Assembly (NCBI GenBank): GCA_022843605.1
Contig: JALHNI010000007.1
Location: 1 to 64,000, forward strand
Direction: 5' to 3'
DNA: 64,000 bases
From: Bryobacter sp.
GTDB taxonomy: Bacteria; Acidobacteriota; Terriglobia; Bryobacterales; Bryobacteraceae
A program made the position numbers and the translations under genes. The notes beneath the pieces were generated by a model. It saw nothing but the letters and a program-made list of their open reading frames with translations. It was not told where the DNA came from and ran no database searches. Positions 26,682 through 36,174 of this stretch are shown here, one piece after another (the stretch's first letter is position 1; every line of letters begins with the position of its first letter).

Positions 26682-28040
26682 ATGAACCTTCGACGTCGCG
26701 ATCTCTTCAGCCTCGGGGCGCTTTCCATCGCCGGCTATGACCTGCTTGAACTGGCGCGTCCGGCCAATGTTCAGGCCCAGAGCCGCGTGACGCCGCGCGG
26801 TTCAGCCGATACGGTGATCTTTCTGAATCTGCAGGGTGGCCCCTCCCAGATGGACATGTTCGACGTGAAGTTCGGCAAATGGGCCCCCGAGAATCGTGAC
26901 GTCCGGCCGACGCAGTTCGGCTATCAGTATCCCTACGGATTGATGCCGAAGCTGGCCTCCCATCTGGGTGACTTGGCCGTGGTGCGTTCGGCGCAAGCCT
27001 GGGAGACGGTTCATTCGCGCGGACAGTACTATCTGCAGACCGGGCACGCCGTGAGTGCGGCCCGCATCAAGGAGAGCCCGGCGCTGGGCGCGGTGATCGC
27101 GCATGAGTTTGCGGGGCGCGGCAAGTCGACGGACTTTCTGCCGCCTTTCGTGTCGATGAACTATGAACCGACGACGATGTACGGGCCGCTGCAGGGCGAA
27201 GGCTGCCTGCCGTCGGACTGTGCGCCGTTGACCCTGGACCTGGCCGCGCGCAACCTGCCCTTCTTCGTGGAGGAAAAAGATCGGGCCCGGCTGCTGCGTC
27301 GCTGGGAGGCGTTGCAGCGCATGGACTCGAGCCGCCTGGCGTTGGACGATGCATCGCCGGTGGGCATGCGGCGTTTCGATAGCTTCTCGCGCGCGGTCTT
27401 CAAGATGATGAACACGCCGGCCATGAGCAGCGTGCTGCAGATGACCGACGAAGAACGCAAGGCCTATGGCGGCACTCCCTTTGGCGATGCCTGCCTCATC
27501 GCGCGCAATATGGTGGCGGCGAAGGCGGGCGCGCGATTTCTGCTCGTCACGCAGCCTGGTTGGGACCATCACAGCAATATCTATGGCAACAAGGGCCAGG
27601 GCGGTCTTTATAAGACTTGTGGGACGCTCGACTCGGCTTTCTCCGCCCTGCTCGCTGACTTGAAACGCCTCAACCTGCTGGAGCGAACCCTGGTGGTGTG
27701 TATGGGAGAGTTCGGCCGCACTCCAGGCGAACTGACGCCGGTGGCGGGCCGCGAACATTACGCCGACACGATGTTTGCCCTGTTTGCGGGAGCAGGCGTG
27801 AAGGGCGGCCGCGCGATAGGCGCCACAGACGAGCAAGGCGCCAAGATTACGGAGTTCGGCTGGAGCGGCAAGCGACCGGTCTACACCGAGGACGTCTGCG
27901 CCACGATCTATTCGGCTCTCGGCATCGATTGGACGAAGCGAATCACGAACACGCCTTCCGGGCGTGACTTCATGTACGTTGACCCTGCAGCGGGAACCAA
28001 GGTGGTGAACTTCCGTGAGGTTTCCGACCTGTTCACGTAG
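26682..28040 (+). CDS. DUF1501 domain-containing exported protein
   Basis: Tat-like NLRRRDLFSLGALSIAGYDLL; VIFLNLQGGPSQMDMFDVKFGKWAPE...VVCMGEFGRTPGELTPVAGREHYADTMFALFAGAGVKGG. Confidence 0.9.
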   Translation: MNLRRRDLFSLGALSIAGYDLLELARPANVQAQSRVTPRGSADTVIFLNLQGGPSQMDMFDVKFGKWAPENRDVRPTQFGYQYPYGLMPKLASHLGDLAVVRSAQAWETVHSRGQYYLQTGHAVSAARIKESPALGAVIAHEFAGRGKSTDFLPPFVSMNYEPTTMYGPLQGEGCLPSDCAPLTLDLAARNLPFFVEEKDRARLLRRWEALQRMDSSRLALDDASPVGMRRFDSFSRAVFKMMNTPAMSSVLQMTDEERKAYGGTPFGDACLIARNMVAAKAGARFLLVTQPGWDHHSNIYGNKGQGGLYKTCGTLDSAFSALLADLKRLNLLERTLVVCMGEFGRTPGELTPVAGREHYADTMFALFAGAGVKGGRAIGATDEQGAKITEFGWSGKRPVYTEDVCATIYSALGIDWTKRITNTPSGRDFMYVDPAAGTKVVNFREVSDLFT

Positions 28041-28047
28041 GCTCAGG

Positions 28048-29313
28048 CTAGGGCAGAATCTTGATTGCGGCGCGCTCCGACTGGAGCGTCCGGGTGTCGT
28101 TCGACCGGCTGCGAACCACAACCTGGAACGAATTGGGCAGTTCACCGGTGGTTTTCTTGAGTTCGCGCACCAGGTCAGGAAGATTCAGCAGAGAGGTGAG
28201 ATGTTCCATGGCGGCATCGCTGCCATCGGAATTGATACCGGCAAAGAGCAGGGTTCGGTGGGGGCCGGCGTCGGTTTGTTTCGTCAACACGGTGATGAGG
28301 CCGTAGTTGATGGTGCCGCCGTTCTCGCGGAAGAAGGCCTGTTGGCCGTCGGCCGAAACGATGCCCATTTCCCGGCGACCAGGCACGTAGCGGACGGAGA
28401 AGCCACCGGCGGGCTGAAGTGCGGCGGCGGCCCGGCTGTACTCCGGACGCCCGAGGACGACGGCATTGCGGTCCTTCATTTCAGCCGCGCGATCGCCGTG
28501 CAGCATCTCCACGCGAACTCCGCGCGTCGCAAGAAATGCGGCCAGACGCACGGCGGCTTCGGCCTCGCCGCCCAGGGGCGAATGGTTGTTGGGGTGCAGG
28601 ATCAACTGCTTCGGGTCGGCGAGGGCTGTACGCCGATACCATTCGAAGAAGCGAGGATCGTTGGGCACCGGAAAAATGATAGGCGGATCCTTCAGGGGAG
28701 GAGGATCATTCCCAAACTCGCGGATCCACAACTGGTTGGTGTTGGCCAGCATGACGCTGACGGAAGAGTTGGCATCGAGCAAGGGCCCCCAGATTTGCCG
28801 CGCCGCGCGTTCGCCCTCGGACTGCGGCCACAGGTAGCGCCCAGCCAAGCTGATCGCCAGCAGGGCAATCGCCCCTACGACAACGCCACGCCAGAAGTGC
28901 GACCGGTTCGGAGTCGTGGGCGGAGTGTCGGCGGGCAGGGCAACTTCGACCGGTTCGGCCGCACGGACAAACCTGGCGCGATAGCTCCCTTTGGGCAGTT
29001 CGATGCGCCAACCGGCAGGTGCGGCTCCCCGAAAATGCTCTTCCATCCGTTTGCGGAGTTCGTGGGCTCTGGTCCGAACGGAGGAATCGACTTCAGGGGC
29101 GTAGTCAGCCGGACGGCCAAGAGCATTCACGCCGATCGCGTGCTCGCTCAACTGGTCACCGCGACCGCCGAGTTCCTCCTCGACGATGTAGCGGAGCATC
29201 TGCCGCAACTGGTCCGATCGGCCGAAAGCGGGGCTCTGCAACAGCTCATCCAGGATGCGCCGTTTGTCCCCAACCTCCAGCATTTCGACCCCAGCACGCA
29301 TGTTCAACAACAA
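28048..29313 (-). CDS. Winged-helix N-terminal, single-TM, putative membrane-anchored regulator (paralog 3)
   Basis: LLQSPAFGRSDQLRQMLRYIVEEELGGRGDQLSEHAIGVNALGRPADYAPEVDSSVRTRAHELRKRMEEHFRGAAPAGWRIELPKGSYRARF, then TM GVVVGAIALLAISLAGRYL. Confidence 0.75.
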   Translation of the reverse strand: MLLNMRAGVEMLEVGDKRRILDELLQSPAFGRSDQLRQMLRYIVEEELGGRGDQLSEHAIGVNALGRPADYAPEVDSSVRTRAHELRKRMEEHFRGAAPAGWRIELPKGSYRARFVRAAEPVEVALPADTPPTTPNRSHFWRGVVVGAIALLAISLAGRYLWPQSEGERAARQIWGPLLDANSSVSVMLANTNQLWIREFGNDPPPLKDPPIIFPVPNDPRFFEWYRRTALADPKQLILHPNNHSPLGGEAEAAVRLAAFLATRGVRVEMLHGDRAAEMKDRNAVVLGRPEYSRAAAALQPAGGFSVRYVPGRREMGIVSADGQQAFFRENGGTINYGLITVLTKQTDAGPHRTLLFAGINSDGSDAAMEHLTSLLNLPDLVRELKKTTGELPNSFQVVVRSRSNDTRTLQSERAAIKILP

Positions 29314-29427
29314 TACAACAATCCGGTAACAGGCGTTAGCCCCTTCAAATCAAGCCACTTGGGGGTTAACGGTCTTGCGACAAGAAGATGCTTGGCGAAG
29401 GCACGCCGTCGCAGCCATCATGCACGA

Positions 29428-31044
29428 ATGCGTCTTGCTTCGAGGCGGCTCTTCGTGAGCGCCGCCGCCGCCCGTGTCGTTTACGCCGACCAATCCCTAC
29501 CTGAGGTCGTGGTGTATGGAGGCGTTCCCTGCGGACTGGCCGCGGCCGTCGCTGCGGCGCGCCAGGGGCGGCGGGTTCTGCTGATCGAGCCGTCGCAACA
29601 CGTCGGCGGGCTCAGCACCAGCGGAATCAATACCGCCGAGTCAGAACACATGCTCGCCTGGACGATCGGCGGCTTGGCAGATGAGTTCTACCGCCGTCTG
29701 GGACGTCACTACGGCACCGGCAAACCGGAATACTACTTTGAGTCCTCAGTCGCCGAGAAGGTGTACCGGGAGATGCTGGCTGAAGCCGCCGTTCCGGTGC
29801 GGTTCGGCGCCAGGGTGGAGCACGTGGAGAAGTCCGGGACGCGGATCACCTCGATTCGCCTGACCGATGGGACTTCGGTGCGGGGCAAAGTCTTTGTCGA
29901 CGCGAGCTATGAGGGTGACCTGATGGCGCGCTCCGGAGTCACGAACGTGGCGGGGCGGGAGAGCCGGACCGAGTTTGGCGAAGAGGCCGCGGGCATCCGT
30001 TTCGACCGAGTGCCGAGAAAGGCGCGTACGGTGGACGATGAAGGCCGCTTGCTGCCGGGGATCTCGGCCTGGGCCAAGGACCTCACCGAAGGCGCGGCGC
30101 ATCGGGCCGGAATGAACTACAATTTCCGGCTGACCTTTGCCAAAGATCCTGGCCTGCAGGTGCCGATTCCGGCGCCGGCGCACTACGACCGCAAACGCTA
30201 CGCCCTTCTGTCCAATTGGCTGGTTGAGGCTAATTCGCGGGGCCAGGCGCTGAGGCTCGCCGACTTTCTCGACTTCTACGCGCGCCGTAACGGCAAGTTC
30301 GAAGTGAACAACAAACAGGCCGCCATCTTCTCCGTGGGCCACTTCGGCGGCCAGTTCGACTATCCGCTCGCCGGTTACGCCGAACGAGACCGCATCGTGA
30401 CGGACCACTGGAACTACACGCTGGGCCTGCTGTTTTTTCTGGCTCACGACGAGACCGTGCCCGCCAATGTCCGAGCCGAGATGCGCAGTTGGGGCTTGCA
30501 TCGCGGCGAGTTCGCCGACAATCGCCATTTGCCCTATGCGCTCTATATTCGCGAAGCGCGCCGCATGCGGGGTGAGTACGTGGCCACGCAGCGCGATGTC
30601 ACGACGGATCGGCGGAAGCCGGACTCGATCGGCATCAGCTCCCATTTCATTGACTCGCATCACGTCCAGCGCGTGGCGCTTTCGCCGGCGGAGTTTGTGA
30701 ATGAAGGCCGCATCTGGCGGCTGGGTTGGGCTTATCAGATTCCGTATCGGACGCTACTGCCGAAGCGCACCGAATGCACCAATCTGCTGGTGCCAGGCGC
30801 GGTGAGTTTCTCGCATGTCGCCTTCTGCTCGTATCGTCTTGAAAGCGTGTGGATGATCGGCGGACACGCCGCGGGTGTGGCCGCGGCGATGGCGGCCCGC
30901 TCCGGCAAGCCGGTGCAGGATGTCTCTGTAGCGCAGTTGCAAAAGCGCCTGCGGCAGGAAAAGCAAGTTATCGATTTCGTTCCGGGACAACCGGAAAAGT
31001 GGTCCGATCCGCGGGGGGGCACCGGTGGCCCGCCCGAGTTCTAA
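29428..31044 (+). CDS. FAD-dependent oxidoreductase (PF12831-like), Tat-like leader
   Basis: MRLASRRLFVSAAAARVVYADQSLPEVVVYGGVPCGLAAAVAAARQGRRVLLIEPSQHVGGLSTSGIN (GxGxxG-like); VFVDASYEGDLMARSGV. The longer ORF from 28015 is spurious antisense extension. Confidence 0.88.
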   Translation: MRLASRRLFVSAAAARVVYADQSLPEVVVYGGVPCGLAAAVAAARQGRRVLLIEPSQHVGGLSTSGINTAESEHMLAWTIGGLADEFYRRLGRHYGTGKPEYYFESSVAEKVYREMLAEAAVPVRFGARVEHVEKSGTRITSIRLTDGTSVRGKVFVDASYEGDLMARSGVTNVAGRESRTEFGEEAAGIRFDRVPRKARTVDDEGRLLPGISAWAKDLTEGAAHRAGMNYNFRLTFAKDPGLQVPIPAPAHYDRKRYALLSNWLVEANSRGQALRLADFLDFYARRNGKFEVNNKQAAIFSVGHFGGQFDYPLAGYAERDRIVTDHWNYTLGLLFFLAHDETVPANVRAEMRSWGLHRGEFADNRHLPYALYIREARRMRGEYVATQRDVTTDRRKPDSIGISSHFIDSHHVQRVALSPAEFVNEGRIWRLGWAYQIPYRTLLPKRTECTNLLVPGAVSFSHVAFCSYRLESVWMIGGHAAGVAAAMAARSGKPVQDVSVAQLQKRLRQEKQVIDFVPGQPEKWSDPRGGTGGPPEF

Positions 31045-31066
31045 GCAAAACCAAGGAGTTTCAGCC

Positions 31067-34000
31067 ATGAAGCTGTTGCATTACATTACCTGGACGGCGC
31101 TGTTGGCCGTCACTCTTTCCGCTCAAACTGCCCAGATCACCGGCCGCGTGGCCGACGCGGGCGGGGCCATTGTGGTGGGGGCCAAAGTAGCCGTCATAAA
31201 TACCGAAACCGGCATTCGCCGCGACCTGCTCACCAATCAGGACGGCTACTACGCGGCGCCGCTGCTGGCCCGCGGCACTTACAGCGTGCAGGCGCAGCAA
31301 GCAGGCTTCAAAGAGATTGTCCGCACGGGCTTGACGCTCGATGAAGGCCAAACTTTGCGTCTCGACTTTACGATGGAGATCGGCCAGGTGACGGAGAAGA
31401 TCGAAGTCTCAGGAGCGGCGCCGTTGCTTGAAACCGAAGGCGCCACGGTGAGCACCGTGGTGCCCAACCAGAAGATTCTGGACATGCCCACCGTGGGACG
31501 TAATCCACTGCAGTTCGCCCTGCTGGTGCCTGGCGTGCGCGCTACGGGCAGCTACGGCGACCTGCCGGTATCGGCCTATGGCGGCGGAAGGGCGTCAATC
31601 GCTGGCGGCGCAGCGGGCGTGAACAACTACATGGTGGATGGTATTGCGTCGGAGAACTTTACTTCCGGTAGCCTGCAAACGCCGCTTTCGGTGGACGCAA
31701 CCGAAGAGTTCCGCCTGATTGTGCGCAACCCCAGCGCGGAGTTCGGCCGCACGGGCGGCGGCGTCATTAACCTGATCAGCAAAGCCGGGACGAACAGCTT
31801 CCATGGCAGCCTGTATGAGTTCAACCGCAACAAGGCGCTGCGGGCAAACGACTTCTTCAGCAATCGCGCCGGCCGCGACCGCCAGCCGTTCAACTTCAAC
31901 CAGTACGGCGCGACCATCGGTGGCCCGATCAAGAAGGACAAGACCTTCTTCTTCTTCAACTGGGAGCAGTTCAAGCAGCGAACCTTGGCGTCGACGATCC
32001 GTTCGGTGCCCACCGCGCTGCAGCGCAACGGCGACTTCAGCCAGACGCTCACTGGCGCCGGCGCACTCGTGCAGATCTACGATCCGTTCAGCACGCGGAC
32101 TGACCCCAACAATCCCGCCAACCGCATCCGCGATCAGTTCCCCGGCAATCGAATTCCGGCCAGCCGCATCTCGCCCACGGCCCAGGCAGTGAATGGATTC
32201 TACCCGGCTCCCAACCAAGCCGGTGCGCTTAACACCAATGCCAATAACTTTTTTGGCGTCGGTTCGTCGCCGATCAACAAAGACATCTACGGTCTGCGAC
32301 TGGACCACTACCTCACGCCAACGCGCCGGATCGCCGGCCGTTACACCTGGGACAAAACTTTCCAGGGCGTTCCCAATTTCTACGACAACGTCGCCGAGAT
32401 TCAGACGTCGGATCTGCCACTGCAGCGGCATAGCGGCTTTGTCAGTGTCTCGGATGCCATCCGTCCCAACTTACTCTTCGACATCCGCGGCGGCTTGAAC
32501 TTTTACCTGCCGAATCGCGTGACCCGCAGCTTCGGCTTCGACGCAACGAAACTCGCCTTGCCGGCGCGGCTGAATACCTTGATGCAGGTTCCTGGCTTCC
32601 CCCGCTTCGATATGGCGGACATGACTTCGATCGGGGCGGATCAGGGCGATCAACTGGTGCAATCGAACAAAGCCTTCAGCTACACGGGCACCCTCACGTG
32701 GATTCGTGGGGCCCACACCTGGAAGTTCGGCAGCGACAATCGCGTTTATCAACTCAACAATACGCAAGGCGCCGCCGGTTCCACGTTCTCCTTCAACCGC
32801 GCTTTCACCCAAGGCTCGAACCCGAACACAGCTGGTGCTACATCTGGATTTGGCTTTGCTTCATTCATGCTCGGTACACCTGCCGGTGGCACGGTGGGCT
32901 TTGGCGCGCCGGTGACGGAAACGGTGAAGAACTTCGCGCTCTTCGCGCAGGATGATTGGAGGCTGACACCAAAACTTACCCTGAACCTCGGCCTACGCTG
33001 GGAGTATGAAGGAGGCATTACGGATCGGTACGGGGCCATCAGCAACTTCGATCCCTCCGTCCGCAGTACCATCAACGGCCTTAATCTTACTGGCGGACTC
33101 GCCTTTCCTGGCGTCGATGGACTCTCCCGTGGTCATCGCGATGCCGAGTTCACCAACTTCCAGCCCCGCCTGGGCTTCGCCTGGCAGCTGATCCCGAAAA
33201 CGGTGATCCGTGGCGGCTACAGCATCACTTACTTGCCGACCACCGGAATTTACGTCGGCCTCGATCGCGCGGGCTTCTCCTTGAATACGCCCCTCGTCTC
33301 TTCCATTGATGGCGGGTTCACTCCCAACGAGACGCTCGCTAACCCCTTCCCCAATGGCAAGCTCTCACCGATCGGCAGCAGCCAAGGCGCACTGAGTCTA
33401 CTGGGGCAAGGCATCAGCGGCAATCTGCGCGACATTCGCCGCGGCTATGCTCAGCAATGGGGTTTGTCACTGCAACGCGAGTTCACCGGTAGCTGGCTGG
33501 TGGAGGCCGGTTACATGGGCAATCGTGGCGTGCATCTTCCGGGCCGCCGCACTTACGACTATCTACCCCAGCAATATCAGGCGCTCGGGACCCAGTTGCA
33601 GCAGTTGGTGGATAATCCGTTCTTCGGAACGATTGCTTCGAACCTGGCGCTGGGCCAGCGTCAGGTGACGCGCGCGACGCTACTCGACACTTATCCTCAA
33701 TTCTCCGGCGCCTCCGGCTATGCGACGCTGGCGGACTCCATTTATCACGCGGCGACGTTACGCGTCGAGAAGCGCTTCTCGAAGGGACTCAGCCTGTTGC
33801 TTGCTTACACGTTCTCCAAGTTGATCGACAATAACCTGGGTGACGGCGGGTCGAACTTCTCCGAAAGCGGCGATAACGGCGTTCGCAACTGGGACAACAT
33901 CGCTGCCGAGCGTTCAGTCTCGTCGAATGACCTGCCCCAGCGTCTCGTCATTTCCACCAGCTACGAGCTCCCCTTCGGCCGAACCGGCCCCGCGTTCGTC

Positions 34001-34453
34001 AAAGGCCTGATCGGCGGTTGGCAGGTGAACGCGATCGCCAGCTATCAGAGTGGGAATGTGATCTCGGTGACGCAGAACGGGACGGCGTTTGGCAGCAGCA
34101 AGCCCAACGCCACCGGTATCGATCCGTCGCTCGACAATCCAACCATCGACCGGTGGCTCAACCGCGCCGCCTTCTCGAATGCGCCGGCTTTCACCTTCGG
34201 CAACGTGGGCCGCAACCTGCCCCGCACGCGTAGCGACGGCCAGAACAACATCGACCTTTCGTTGATGAAGACCTTCGCCTTCCGCGAGCGCTATCGGTTC
34301 CAGTTCCGGGCCGAGGCTTTCAACCTCACCAACACGCCCACGTTCGGGAATCCGGGAGCAAATATTGACGCCGGTAACTTCGGCACGGTAACTGGTTTTG
34401 CCGCCAACAGCCGTGCTCGCGAAATGCAGTTGGCGCTTAAGATGTACTTCTAA
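31067..34453 (+). CDS. TonB-dependent receptor, Oar-like, with carboxypeptidase regulatory-like domain
   Basis: MKLLHYITWTALLAVTLSAQTAQITGRVADAGGAIVVGAKVAVINTETGIRRDLLTNQDGYYAAPLLARGTYSVQAQQAGFKEI; ends MQLALKMYF. Confidence 0.92.
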   Translation: MKLLHYITWTALLAVTLSAQTAQITGRVADAGGAIVVGAKVAVINTETGIRRDLLTNQDGYYAAPLLARGTYSVQAQQAGFKEIVRTGLTLDEGQTLRLDFTMEIGQVTEKIEVSGAAPLLETEGATVSTVVPNQKILDMPTVGRNPLQFALLVPGVRATGSYGDLPVSAYGGGRASIAGGAAGVNNYMVDGIASENFTSGSLQTPLSVDATEEFRLIVRNPSAEFGRTGGGVINLISKAGTNSFHGSLYEFNRNKALRANDFFSNRAGRDRQPFNFNQYGATIGGPIKKDKTFFFFNWEQFKQRTLASTIRSVPTALQRNGDFSQTLTGAGALVQIYDPFSTRTDPNNPANRIRDQFPGNRIPASRISPTAQAVNGFYPAPNQAGALNTNANNFFGVGSSPINKDIYGLRLDHYLTPTRRIAGRYTWDKTFQGVPNFYDNVAEIQTSDLPLQRHSGFVSVSDAIRPNLLFDIRGGLNFYLPNRVTRSFGFDATKLALPARLNTLMQVPGFPRFDMADMTSIGADQGDQLVQSNKAFSYTGTLTWIRGAHTWKFGSDNRVYQLNNTQGAAGSTFSFNRAFTQGSNPNTAGATSGFGFASFMLGTPAGGTVGFGAPVTETVKNFALFAQDDWRLTPKLTLNLGLRWEYEGGITDRYGAISNFDPSVRSTINGLNLTGGLAFPGVDGLSRGHRDAEFTNFQPRLGFAWQLIPKTVIRGGYSITYLPTTGIYVGLDRAGFSLNTPLVSSIDGGFTPNETLANPFPNGKLSPIGSSQGALSLLGQGISGNLRDIRRGYAQQWGLSLQREFTGSWLVEAGYMGNRGVHLPGRRTYDYLPQQYQALGTQLQQLVDNPFFGTIASNLALGQRQVTRATLLDTYPQFSGASGYATLADSIYHAATLRVEKRFSKGLSLLLAYTFSKLIDNNLGDGGSNFSESGDNGVRNWDNIAAERSVSSNDLPQRLVISTSYELPFGRTGPAFVKGLIGGWQVNAIASYQSGNVISVTQNGTAFGSSKPNATGIDPSLDNPTIDRWLNRAAFSNAPAFTFGNVGRNLPRTRSDGQNNIDLSLMKTFAFRERYRFQFRAEAFNLTNTPTFGNPGANIDAGNFGTVTGFAANSRAREMQLALKMYF

Positions 34454-36045
34454 TGCGTCAATTCCTTCTTCTGCTCCTTGTTGCGTGTCCCGCCGCCGCG
34501 GTCTCCGTGGACCTGGTCGTCTACGGTGGCACGGCCGCCGGCGTAATGGCCGCTGTACAAGCCAAGCGCCTGGGCCGTTCGGTCGCCTTGGTGGCGCCTG
34601 AAAAGCATGTCGGCGGGATTGCCGTCGATGGCCTCGGGAGTAACGATGTCAACAATCACTGGTTCCGCAACGAGGCGGCCATCGGTGGCTTGGCCGCTGA
34701 GTACTATCTGCGGATCGGCCGTAAGTACGGCCAGCCAGGCCCGATTTACCGATACGAGTCGCACGTGGCGGAGCAGGTCTTCGGCGACTTACTCAACGAG
34801 GCGGGCGTCACAGTCTATCGGGAGCAGCGGTTGCGTGAGCCGCTCAAGTCCGCGGTGGAGTGGACTGCCGGGACGAAGTCCTTGCGAGCTCTCATCACGG
34901 AGAAGGGCGAACGCTTCGAGGCTCGCGTCTTCCTGGACGCCACCATGGAAGGCGACTTACTCGCCGCGGCGGGCGTCGAAACCACAGTCGGCCGGGAAGC
35001 AAACGCCAAGTACGGGGAGACGAAGAACGGCATCCGCGCCGAGACGACTCACGCGCAGTTCGCCGTGCGGGTCGACCCTTACCGCATTCCGGGAGACCCG
35101 AAAAGCGGCTTGATCCCCACCATCCAGGACGAGCCCTTCGGCACTCCCGGCGAAGGCGACAGCAATATCCAGGCTTTCTGTTTCCGCTTGTGCCTCACCA
35201 AGGATCCGGCGAACCGAATTCCTTTCCCGAAGCCCGCGAACTTTGACCGCGGTCAGTACGAAGTCTACTTCCGTTATGTCCGGGCGGGGGGCAAGCTTTG
35301 GACACCCTCGCCTCGTCTGCCCAACGGCAAGACGGACCTGGGCAGTTGGCACGACCTTTCGGCCAACCTCTACGGCATGAACCGCGACTGGCCGAACGGC
35401 AACTACGCTACGCGCGAGCGCATCTTTCGCGAGCATCGCGACTTTACGCAAGGCCTGTTGTGGCTGCTGGCCAATGATCCGGAGATCCCTGAGGCGACCC
35501 GGTCGGTTTGGCGCGAGTGGGGTCTACCCAAGGACGAGTTTACCGACCATGGGCACTGGCCCCGCCAGCTCTACGTCCGCGACGGACGCCGCATGGTGTC
35601 GGACTACGTGATCACCGAGCATCACACGCGGCGAGTGAATCCGACCCCAGTGGCCGATCCGATCGCGGTTGCCTATTGGCCCACCGACACGCATAGTGTT
35701 CGGCGGATCGTCCGGGATGGCGCTGCCTACAACGAAGGCTTCGTCTTCAACGACAACGCCTGGGGCCCCTTCGGGATCTCTTACCGCGCGCTACTGCCCC
35801 GGGCTTCCGAGGCGGCTAACTTACTCACCGCCAGTTGCCCTTCGTCCTCGCATGTCGCTTACGGCGCTATCCGCCTGGAGCAGACGTTTATGTCTCTAGG
35901 CCAAGCCGCCGGGACCGCCGCCGCGTTGGCGCTCACCGGTAAGCAACCGCTGCACTCGCTCACTTACGATCAGTTGCGCGGGCAGTTGCTGAAGGATGGC
36001 CAAATTCTTTCGATCTCGATGCCAGAACCGTTGAACGCGAGGTAG
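34453..36045 (+). CDS. FAD-dependent oxidoreductase (PF12831-like)
   Basis: Signal peptide; VDLVVYGGTAAGVMAAVQAKRLGRSVALVAPEKHVGGIAVDGLG; VFLDATMEGDLLAAAGVETTVGREANAKYGE. TAATG overlap with receptor stop; paralog of 29428. Confidence 0.88.
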   Translation: MRQFLLLLLVACPAAAVSVDLVVYGGTAAGVMAAVQAKRLGRSVALVAPEKHVGGIAVDGLGSNDVNNHWFRNEAAIGGLAAEYYLRIGRKYGQPGPIYRYESHVAEQVFGDLLNEAGVTVYREQRLREPLKSAVEWTAGTKSLRALITEKGERFEARVFLDATMEGDLLAAAGVETTVGREANAKYGETKNGIRAETTHAQFAVRVDPYRIPGDPKSGLIPTIQDEPFGTPGEGDSNIQAFCFRLCLTKDPANRIPFPKPANFDRGQYEVYFRYVRAGGKLWTPSPRLPNGKTDLGSWHDLSANLYGMNRDWPNGNYATRERIFREHRDFTQGLLWLLANDPEIPEATRSVWREWGLPKDEFTDHGHWPRQLYVRDGRRMVSDYVITEHHTRRVNPTPVADPIAVAYWPTDTHSVRRIVRDGAAYNEGFVFNDNAWGPFGISYRALLPRASEAANLLTASCPSSSHVAYGAIRLEQTFMSLGQAAGTAAALALTGKQPLHSLTYDQLRGQLLKDGQILSISMPEPLNAR

Positions 36046-36174
36046 CCTAACGGGCAGACACCGCGCGTCGCTTCGGCGTGTGCAAGCAAACCACCGATGA
36101 TGCCGTCGTCAGCATGTATCATGGCCGAGGGCGTCGGCAAGTCAGAGACGCGGGCCTCACTAGGAGGAGAATAC

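Noticed and set aside
28015-29427. Long plus-strand open frame upstream of the FAD oxidoreductase (part of the 1009-aa ORF)
   Set aside because: Entirely antisense to winged-helix paralog 3. Recognisable oxidoreductase sequence and a Tat-like leader begin at ATG 29428. The extension is a high-GC open-frame artefact.
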